Origin: Elysia marginata
Lineage: Eukaryota > Mollusca > Gastropoda > Plakobranchidae
NCBI GenBank assembly: GCA_019649035.1
Contig: BMAT01009383.1
Location: 116,482-143,719, forward strand
DNA: 27,238 nt
Reading direction: 5' to 3'
Part shown: piece after piece, positions 24,280-27,238 of the stretch
Layout of the letters: every line of letters begins with the position of its first letter
How positions within the stretch are numbered: the first letter of the stretch is position 1
The notes under the pieces: generated by a model
Databases searched by the model: none
What the model was told of the DNA's origin: nothing
Seen by the model: only the letters and a program-made list of their open reading frames with translations
Translations under genes and position numbers: made by a program

Positions 24280-25518
24280 GTCTGTCTGTCTGACTGTCTG
24301 TTTCTCTCTCTCTCTCTCTTTCTGTCTGTCTGTCTGTCTGACTGTCTGTTTCTCTCTCTCTATCTCTATCTCTCTGTATCTCTCTCTGTATCTCACTCCT
24401 CCTTATCCTATAGGTCTTCCATGCCATCCCTCACCGTTCCTTCTCCTCTCTCTCGCGCTGTTTCTTGAAGTTTTTCTCCACCATCTGTCTCTCCAACTCT
24501 TCCCTGTAGGCGCTCTGTTGCTCCCTCTGGTCTCTCTTCCTGTCCTCGTCCGTGCCGAAGTCCATGCCCGTGGCCGGACCTGCCCGAGGCTTTCTGCACC
24601 CGACACAAAAAGGCGGCATCATGGAGAGTTAACAAACAAATCCTTTTGTGAATACGACATAGGAAAACCTGAACAAAGTCGCAAAATCTCACTCAGAGCT
24701 AAAGACAAAAAAATGTAGCTTGATTCCATTTCTAACTGTTAAAGAGTTTCAGGAAAGAGGTATGAAGACTTTAAAATGTCATACTCGATTAACATCACCT
24801 AACCAATGGAAACTATGAAGATGTAAATATTCTCTTGCATAGTGTGGTTTAAAATATATACAAACACGTGTTCAATTACAGGATAATAATGCTTTGCGCA
24901 GTTGGTTGTCTTGATGTTTATTATTCATTTCAATATCGTGCTAAAGCAGAGTACAACTAAACCTATACCAGCCACATTCTTGGTAAGACAGCAAATTCCT
25001 TGGTGACTAAAATGTTTTTATCAAGAAGTATTTATTACCGTCAATGGACTTGAGTTTATTAGATTTTATGCGCAACGGGCCCCCTCAAGAGGACGGAGCC
25101 TTTGAGGACGGTGGCTTGGACGGAGCCCATAGGAGTGGAAATCCCGGATGTCCATCTAAAAATAGACTTAACTCTATTTCGTAAATGAATTAGCCAACCA
25201 TCTGCTGCAATACCCACGCTGCTCATGGGTGTTATTACATCCTACGTTATCGTCGTGGGGGCGCAAGGCCTCTACTGTTTCAAAATGCAAAGCGACCCAG
25301 CTTATCCACAGAAAGGCTTCTATTTGTCGTAAAAGACATGCAACTAGTACGATGTTTATCTTACCTGCTGTCTGCAAAGCGAACTTTCGAGGCCCTGTCT
25401 CCGAGACCACCTAGCTCAAGAGGAGGTACACCCTGGCGACCTCCTCCTCCTCCTTCTCTTCCTCCTCCTCTTCCACCACCTCCCTCTTGCTCTCCCCCTC
25501 TCCCGCCGGCGGGAACAG
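5980..25518 (-). CDS. CSPP1: CSPP1 ortholog, spliced gene, partial (15 exons recognised)
   Basis: Joining minus-strand exons 25365-25518, 24435-24593, 23717-23814, 19905-20155, 18904-18957, 18053-18202, 17647-17787, 16679-16780, 13184-13240, 12112-12148, 11658-11746, 11133-11191, 10550-10683, 10065-10193 and 5980-6051 gives one open frame of about 561 residues. Every intron is GT-AG and all phases agree. The identification rests on ordered CSPP1 hallmarks: GKGGGGAP followed by [RK]D and a DL-R-M turn, FG-P before a long Glu/Lys/Arg coil starting IEEKK, two SPP[IV]P motifs, a short coil with LR/LQ spacing, [IM]D[IV]F-[MT]A, PVRR and SAF[IV]G. In vertebrates CSPP1 binds and stabilises microtubules at centrosomes, spindle poles and the ciliary axoneme and tip, and its loss causes the ciliopathy Joubert syndrome. 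The human protein is roughly 1,220 residues, so both ends are missing here. I have run no alignment; the comparison is from memory of the vertebrate sequence. Confidence 0.9.
6541..6660. repeat. Two-copy tandem repeat, unit about 60 bp
   Basis: Copies begin near 6541 and 6601. Both contain tcttaactatt followed by acccaagatatctaactga. They differ by scattered substitutions and one extra T in the second copy. Confidence 0.85.
7604..7707. repeat. Two-copy tandem repeat, unit 52 bp
   Basis: Copies begin at 7604 and 7656. Each has gagaagaaataag near the start, then tcatgcattca and gaagccc. The second copy has several substitutions. Confidence 0.85.
10065..10193 (-). CDS. CSPP1: CSPP1 exon 14: YPDEP / EHQQDALIR block
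   Basis: This exon codes for 42 full codons: [18 protein letters not shown], then [17 protein letters not shown] and GGRDL. The YPDEP-x4-S-x-LE-x-QQ-x-AL-[IL]-R-x-Q pattern matches the MY-DPP...LE-QQQALLREQ block of vertebrate CSPP1. The donor is gatttga|gtaagt. Two acceptors six bases apart are possible, at cttcaaag|gtacag and at ggtacag|aatcc. I chose the first, which retains Gly-Thr; using the second would end the exon at 10187. Confidence 0.9.
10550..10683 (-). CDS. CSPP1: CSPP1 exon 13: IDVFETA / AVRR block
   Basis: This exon codes for 44 full codons. Key segments are [27 protein letters not shown] and [11 protein letters not shown]. [IM]-D-[IV]-F-[ED]-x-A followed about ten residues later by [AP]VRR matches the conserved C-terminal block of vertebrate CSPP1, as does a following EF-x-LK-x-[KR]. 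The acceptor is tgatcag|aaacag, preceded by a pyrimidine-rich tract, and the donor is cacaaag|gtaagt. Confidence 0.93.
11133..11191 (-). CDS. CSPP1: CSPP1 exon 12: IYDPRQ, Pro-rich
   Basis: This exon codes for [19 protein letters not shown] plus two bases of a Leu codon. The acceptor is ctttccag|gacgaa and the donor is gttct|gtaagt, both strong. It continues the acidic tail of the coil into a Pro-rich linker. The phase-2 exit agrees with the next exon. Confidence 0.88.
11304..11400. repeat. GA-rich microsatellite tract
   Basis: About nine AG units at 11306-11323, a run of G, then impure purine-rich sequence with GATA and GACA words. It lies within intron 11. Confidence 0.85.
11658..11746 (-). 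CDS. CSPP1: CSPP1 exon 11: C-terminal short coiled coil
   Basis: This exon codes for 29 residues, [20 protein letters not shown] then VQTMLDDQE. The pattern L-x2-[LM]-R-x-QL-x-[SN]-E-RR fits the conserved short coil of vertebrate CSPP1, which is likewise followed by an acidic D-D-E stretch. The acceptor is tggcacag|gttcag. The donor gag|gtcaga is non-consensus at the third base. Confidence 0.92.
12112..12148 (-). CDS. CSPP1: CSPP1 exon 10: 37-bp small exon
   Basis: This exon codes for [12 protein letters not shown] plus one base of a split Ser codon. The acceptor is tctccacag|tcaaga and the donor is ctcaaa|gtgagt, both strong. It has little intrinsic similarity to anything. It is called because the splice sites are near-perfect and because it converts the phase-0 exit of the previous exon into the phase-1 entry that the next exon needs. 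Confidence 0.8.
12149..13183 (-). other. CSPP1 intron 9 (1.0 kb) carrying a SINE
   Basis: The donor is aaggg|gtgaga and the acceptor is tctccacag. About half of the intron is the SINE-like element described separately. The remainder is AT-rich with nothing recognised. Confidence 0.75.
12640..13156 (+). mobile_element. tRNA-derived SINE with conserved core and gctatataaa tail
   Basis: The 5' part has a B-box-like ggttcaattcc at 12694-12704. The body contains tttcctaagtccaccca and aatgggtacctga around 12755-12790, a block shared by several marine-invertebrate and vertebrate tRNA SINEs as I remember them. The 3' end at 13108-13156 reads gtaaagcccttagagcg and then ggtgctatataaaaacgc, the tail type used by many mollusc SINEs. 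The copy is old or composite: about 500 bp with a long middle. Family assignment is not possible without a library search. Confidence 0.65.
13184..13240 (-). CDS. CSPP1: CSPP1 exon 9: second SPPVPA motif
   Basis: This is a 57-bp exon ([19 protein letters not shown]), phase 0 at both ends. The acceptor is cttttgtag|tctgcc and the donor is aaggg|gtgaga. SPPVPA followed by basic residues matches the second SPPVPA motif of vertebrate CSPP1, which precedes the short C-terminal coil. The exon is short but the motif match and splice sites are clear. Confidence 0.88.
15232..15336. repeat. GACA / GA microsatellite
   Basis: Mixed GAGA and GACA units, for example acagacagacag at 15288-15300. Impure, purine-rich on the plus strand. 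Confidence 0.85.
15520..15700 (+). repeat. Left copy of a divergent tandem duplication, cut by gap
   Basis: This copy matches 16189-16372 in the same orientation at an offset of about 670 bases. Shared words include gcaaa/ggaaacttacaaaa, caaggctgcacattaaaa and atgaatggatcaactagagt. Identity is about 85% by eye. The copy runs directly into the N run. Confidence 0.85.
15701..16171. other. Assembly gap (471 N)
   Basis: All bases are N. Open frames drawn across it are meaningless. The flanking duplication suggests the assembler failed at a repeated unit. Confidence 1.
16189..16372 (+). repeat. Right copy of the divergent tandem duplication
   Basis: Partner of 15520-15700. Differences are spread substitutions and small indels in A runs. 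Similarity ends abruptly after ctagagtccat. Confidence 0.85.
16679..16780 (-). CDS. CSPP1: CSPP1 exon 8: SPPIP motif
   Basis: This exon codes for 34 residues, phase 0 at both ends. It starts [20 protein letters not shown] and ends in an acidic/Lys-rich tail. It closes the long coil and introduces the first SPP[IV]PxL motif, which vertebrate CSPP1 also has at this position. The acceptor is gttaatcag and the donor is acgaag|gtgaca. The next recognised exon is about 3.4 kb away across an assembly gap, so an intervening exon may be missing. Confidence 0.9.
17647..17787 (-). CDS. CSPP1: CSPP1 exon 7: main coiled coil, distal part
   Basis: This exon codes for 47 residues, phase 0 at both ends. It starts [20 protein letters not shown] and ends [11 protein letters not shown]. 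It is a single highly charged helix in the same register and style as the preceding exon; -KNEE-x-[IM]-R-AEE corresponds to the vertebrate coil. The acceptor is ctcag|gcaagg and the donor is ctacgg|gtaaca. By composition alone it could be any trichohyalin-like coil; phase and position make it CSPP1. Confidence 0.92.
18053..18202 (-). CDS. CSPP1: CSPP1 exon 6: main coiled coil, proximal part
   Basis: This exon codes for 50 residues, phase 0 at both ends. It starts [20 protein letters not shown] and continues through [21 protein letters not shown] at the start and EQRA-[KR]-[MI]-QQEYE in the middle match the vertebrate CSPP1 coil closely by memory. Composition is almost entirely Glu, Lys, Arg and Gln, with Leu or Met at heptad-like spacing. 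The acceptor is aatttcag. The donor gag|gtatta is weak, with T at the fourth position of the usual gtaagt. Confidence 0.93.
18904..18957 (-). CDS. CSPP1: CSPP1 exon 5: start of main coiled coil
   Basis: This is a small symmetric exon of 54 bp (18 residues, [18 protein letters not shown]), phase 0 at both ends. The acceptor is ctttctccag and the donor is aagcag|gtaaga. It begins the long helix; Y-x3-L-x3-I continuing into the next exon fits the equivalent vertebrate segment. A symmetric phase-0 exon could be skipped without a frameshift. Confidence 0.9.
18958..19904 (-). other. CSPP1 intron 4 (947 bp)
   Basis: The donor is cccaag|gtgaga and the acceptor is tctccag. The first 80 bases are GC-richer than the rest and remain open in the exon frame up to a stop near 19824. 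The remainder is AT-rich with nothing recognised. Confidence 0.7.
19905..20155 (-). CDS. CSPP1: CSPP1 exon 4: disordered Pro/Ala-rich linker
   Basis: This exon codes for visible residues 138-220 and is the largest recognised. The acceptor is ctatttag|ccgac and the donor is cccaag|gtgaga; it exits in phase 0. It starts DLRQMRNDN, completing the conserved block after GGGGAP. A low-complexity region rich in Pro, Ala, Gly and Thr follows ([10 protein letters not shown], then [13 protein letters not shown]), and the exon ends HGIFGMPK. The terminal FG-P turn corresponds to a similar FGEPP-type turn that precedes the main coil in vertebrates. If the donor were not used, the frame would stay open for about 26 further codons into the intron. 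Confidence 0.92.
20156..23716 (-). other. CSPP1 intron 3 (3.6 kb)
   Basis: The donor is attt|gtgagt and the acceptor is ctatttag. It is AT-rich with a tRNA-like element near 21917 and no recognisable exon. It splits the conserved block after GGGGAP. Confidence 0.75.
21917..21985 (+). mobile_element. tRNA-like SINE head or decayed tRNA
   Basis: An A-box-like ttctagtggtagaca and a B-box gggttcgagtcc at 21965-21976 sit at tRNA-like spacing. The T stem and acceptor stem pair badly, so a functional tRNA is unlikely. The 3' neighbour, a short ggcggcaacatca segment, could be SINE body. The element is in the antisense orientation within intron 3. Confidence 0.55.
23717..23814 (-). CDS. CSPP1: CSPP1 exon 3: GKGGGGAP signature
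   Basis: This exon codes for visible residues 105-136. The acceptor is tttgtcag and the donor is attt|gtgagt. The protein reads [20 protein letters not shown], then [12 protein letters not shown]. The [NY]-[DN]-P-[FW][14 protein letters not shown][LV]-I block is the strongest family signature in the window and matches the conserved central motif of vertebrate CSPP1. The split Ser codon at the 3' end joins exactly to DLRQMR in the next exon, which continues the conserved stretch. This is the anchor for the gene call. Confidence 0.95.
23815..24434 (-). other. CSPP1 intron 2, almost entirely simple repeat
   Basis: This 620-bp intron runs from gaacg|gtgagg to tttgtcag. Nearly all of it is (TC)n and (TCTG)n on the plus strand, so GA/CAGA-rich RNA is made from the gene. 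Long open frames in it (292 codons plus strand, Ser/Leu only) are repeat artefacts. Confidence 0.85.
23881..24400. repeat. Large pyrimidine microsatellite with nested duplications
   Basis: (TC)n tracts are separated by two related units of about 142 bp, starting near 23983 and 24125 and each containing ttttgccattccttcctg and gtacttcac. At 24271 and 24319 a 48-bp block of tttctgtctg...gactgtctg is repeated with little or no change. Slippage and segmental duplication have both acted here. Confidence 0.92.
24435..24593 (-). CDS. CSPP1: CSPP1 exon 2: first charged coiled-coil segment
   Basis: This exon codes for visible residues 52-103 with split Arg codons at both ends. The acceptor is gggtgcag|aaagcc and the donor is gaacg|gtgagg. 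The protein begins [19 protein letters not shown] and then runs into the Arg/Glu/Gln-rich helix [20 protein letters not shown]. The pattern of a Gly-Met or Phe-Gly turn, an acidic EDR, then Y-x2-EL-x2-QM-x-E matches the segment of vertebrate CSPP1 that follows an FGGEDR-type motif. Its C-terminal half also resembles the coil just before GKGGGGAP. The neighbouring intron downstream is dominated by (GA)n on the sense strand. Confidence 0.88.
24594..25364 (-). other. CSPP1 intron 1 of those visible (771 bp)
   Basis: The donor is gcagcag|gtaaga and the acceptor is gggtgcag. Bases 25080-25140 hold three related ggacgg(a/t) words in a GC-richer patch, and 25200-25330 is another less AT-rich patch. 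Neither contains an exon I can support. Confidence 0.65.
25365..25518 (-). CDS. CSPP1: CSPP1 exon 1 of those visible: Gly/Arg-rich segment
   Basis: This exon codes for visible residues 1-50 plus a split Arg codon. The acceptor is ctacacag and the donor is cagcag|gtaaga, both near consensus. It enters with two bases of a split codon, so at least one more exon lies upstream. The first 40 residues contain 20 Gly, interrupted by Arg and Glu (runs such as [15 protein letters not shown]), followed by [10 protein letters not shown] and KVRFADS. The DNA is a purine-rich GGA/GAG repeat on the sense strand, so the length may vary by slippage. The other two frames stop within the exon, which supports this frame. 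I know of no equivalent Gly-rich block in vertebrate CSPP1. The exon is assigned to the gene by splice sites and phase, not by sequence similarity. Confidence 0.72.
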
Positions 25519-25582
25519 CTGTGTAGGAAAACATCGAAGGTTTAATTTTTTTCTTTCAAAAAGGTTATTTTCATAATTAATT

Positions 25583-25677
25583 TCACCACCACCATTATCA
25601 TCATATTAATTACATCCATCTTTGTCGTCATCAACATAATCATCATCTTTATCATTACTACCACTTCTACTACACTA
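25583..25677. repeat. Degenerate ATC/CAT trinucleotide repeat
   Basis: Imperfect catcat, ccacca and tactac units over about 95 bases, inside the likely intron upstream of the Gly-rich exon. Confidence 0.8.
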
Positions 25678-26507
25678 ATGGTTGTTATAATTTTTGGATG
25701 CAGCATATATTTATCTACACGAAGTTTTGACACCCCGTTACATGAAATCGAATATCGACACTGCGTTTTCCTCAATGAGCCATCTAGTCTGATAGTTTGC
25801 GCTCTACTCGAGTGGCCTGTAACAAGGTATGTTTCCTGTAATTCTTTCAGGTTTGGTCTACAGTGAATAGGCAATTTGTACAGTTATGGAACTGTCTCAG
25901 TGACTATCAAAACGAATTGCATCCAAAGTCTCCCCTTTTTAAATTAAAACCATGCAAGTGGAAAGGGGCACAATGGAAAAGAGTACATTGGCTTTTCAGA
26001 GTATTTTTAAATAGGCAGCTTAATACATGCGATTATGATTACTAATGCTTTACGAGATTTAAAACCCCAAAGCGCATCCAAAGCCTTTATGAACGAAAGC
26101 TCGGAGTAAGTATGAACAAGTACATCTCTAGAGTGAAGCAAAAACTATGTGGAAGCTATAAATGATAGCCAGGCGAAATTGATAACGGTGTGGCGATGCT
26201 ATAGGCGCCACAGCACTATTGTTATCTTCAAAAATTCAGACAGACATTTCTATTTATTTTAAATTCGCACATGTTGCGATAGAAACAGCTCATAGAAACT
26301 ATCATCGAGCGATCATTTGCAAACGAAGTGAAAACTCTCAGGCTAAACCGCTTATCTCTAAGATTTCTTAAAACAAGCACACAGCTATTTTAGATGATGC
26401 AATAGTTTTTATGCATTTCTATTGTAAAGCTCTTCGGTTTTGTTTAACACTTGTTAAGAACGGTTTTAACTATAACTAAGGTAACTTTACTCTCCTTTTA
26501 TGTATAT

Positions 26508-26619
26508 ATTCGCGCCACCGAGCACCGTTTTCGTGAGTTTTAGGCGCTCTAAATGTGAAATGCTATTATTATTATCATAACTATAATAATTATTATTATT
26601 ATTATTATCATTATTATTT
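26508..26619 (+). mobile_element. SINE 3' end with ATT microsatellite tail
   Basis: The sequence taggcgctctaaatgtgaaa followed by tgctattattattat resembles the GGCGCTATAAATG-type 3' end and ATT tail of invertebrate SINEs. The ATT run continues to about 26619. No tRNA-like head is visible upstream, so the copy is 5'-truncated or too diverged. Confidence 0.45.
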
Positions 26620-27238
26620 ACAGAAATTTGCAGAAACACGTTGCTGTTGTTGTTTTCGTGTTTCACAAAAGTACAGAAAATCTAAATACCGCATCTTCAC
26701 AAATGTAAGTATCTTTATTGCCCATCACAACTGACTGGATTAATTCTATTGTGTAAACGCCACCGCCAAGAAGTTTTAGCTTTTTTTTGACGACTAATAA
26801 CAGCAAATTGTGCTACGGGCTTCCTTGTTCTCGCAAAGTGTCGTCCGTCCATATCTATCAATAAAACATACAGCTAAATGTCATTTTGATACCTCTAGAA
26901 AATTTAAAAAACAAACATGATTAAAATAGAGAATGTAGTTTGGTGCGGCTTTAAAAAGACCCCGCTATAGCAGAAAAGTACATGATGACAGAGGTAAGCA
27001 AAGCGGAAAGATCACTTCTACAAAGGCCTCATTTCAGATGAATAAGTTAGCAAGTAACTTTTGTTTTCTTTACTATGAGAAATAACCAACATCAATGTCA
27101 AAAGACGATTTAATGTAATATAGTTTTCAGATAAAGTTAAGAAGGTGGTATATTCAACACCTAGTAAATTGAAACGGCGATGTAGGCCTATAGTATAAGC
27201 GATAGATTTTGGGAAAGCATAATAATTTCATAGAGACA

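Larger units (their letters stand above)
25519..27238. other. Upstream region without recognised exon
   Basis: Exon 1 of those visible starts with an acceptor and a split codon, so this 1.7 kb is at least partly an upstream intron of the minus-strand gene. It contains an ATC-rich tract, a SINE tail with an ATT run, and an imperfect palindrome, tgtggcg with cgccaca, at about 26189-26212. No promoter or start exon is evident. Confidence 0.55.

Noticed and set aside
23840-24718. 292-codon plus-strand open frame rich in Ser and Leu
   Set aside because: It is the translation of (TC)n/(TCTG)n microsatellite, running antisense over CSPP1 exon 2. There are no motifs and no codon structure.
25066-25156. 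Possible cassette exon in intron 1, after a ttttag acceptor
   Set aside because: The acceptor is good and about 30 codons are open, but no donor precedes the stop and the sequence has internal GGACGG repeats. A mobile-element fragment is more likely.
26715-26852. 45-codon minus-strand frame starting MDGRHFARTRKP
   Set aside because: The composition looks more protein-like than its surroundings, but it is short, no family is recognised, and no splice sites link it to CSPP1.
1-27238. CRISPR array, prophage, operon or bacterial defence system
   Set aside because: There are no regularly spaced repeats with unique spacers and no prokaryotic gene organisation. The window is intron-rich animal DNA.

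Overview
The window is eukaryotic, AT-rich, intron-rich nuclear DNA. It holds no operons, no ribosome-binding sites and no bacterial-type genes. tRNA-derived SINE fragments (one with a gctatataaa-type tail), large simple-sequence tracts and a spliced centrosome gene fit an animal. A lophotrochozoan, most likely a gastropod mollusc, is my best guess. The species assignment is inference.

One protein-coding gene is recognisable: a CSPP1 (centrosome and spindle pole-associated protein 1) ortholog on the minus strand. Fifteen exons can be joined from 25518 down to 5980. Phases match at all fourteen junctions and there is no in-frame stop. They encode about 561 residues and leave a trailing split codon. 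Hallmarks in order are a Gly/Arg-rich start, a first charged coil, the [15 protein letters not shown] signature, a Pro-rich linker, a long Glu/Lys/Arg coiled coil, two SPP[IV]P motifs, a short second coil, IYDPRQ and IDVFETAL motifs, a YPDEP...EHQQDALIR block and a Ser-rich SNSAFVG segment. The true N-terminus lies beyond the right edge or in unrecognised exons upstream of 25518. The C-terminus is unresolved: the last recognised exon either reads through to a TGA at 5930 or splices onward to exons I could not identify.

Layout from left to right. Bases 1-5900 are mostly AT-rich and noncoding, with a tRNA-like SINE head at about 803-880, a purine-rich candidate exon at 1563-1648 and an isolated Kozak/YY1-type ATG at 5757. 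Bases 5980-10193 hold the last two exons, separated by a 4-kb intron with small tandem repeats. Bases 10550-13240 hold six closely spaced exons and a SINE of about 500 bp. Bases 13241-16678 are an intron with a 471-base assembly gap bracketed by a divergent tandem duplication. Bases 16679-20155 hold the coiled-coil exons. Bases 20156-23716 are a 3.5-kb intron with another tRNA-like element. Bases 23717-25518 hold the conserved GGGGAP exon, a large pyrimidine microsatellite, the first coil exon and the Gly-rich exon. Bases 25519-27238 are noncoding as far as I can see.

I found no CRISPR array, viral gene, toxin gene or unknown multi-gene system. The most useful second looks are the architecture of this CSPP1 relative to vertebrates, the gap and duplication, the unresolved 3' end, and the purine tract inside the gene.
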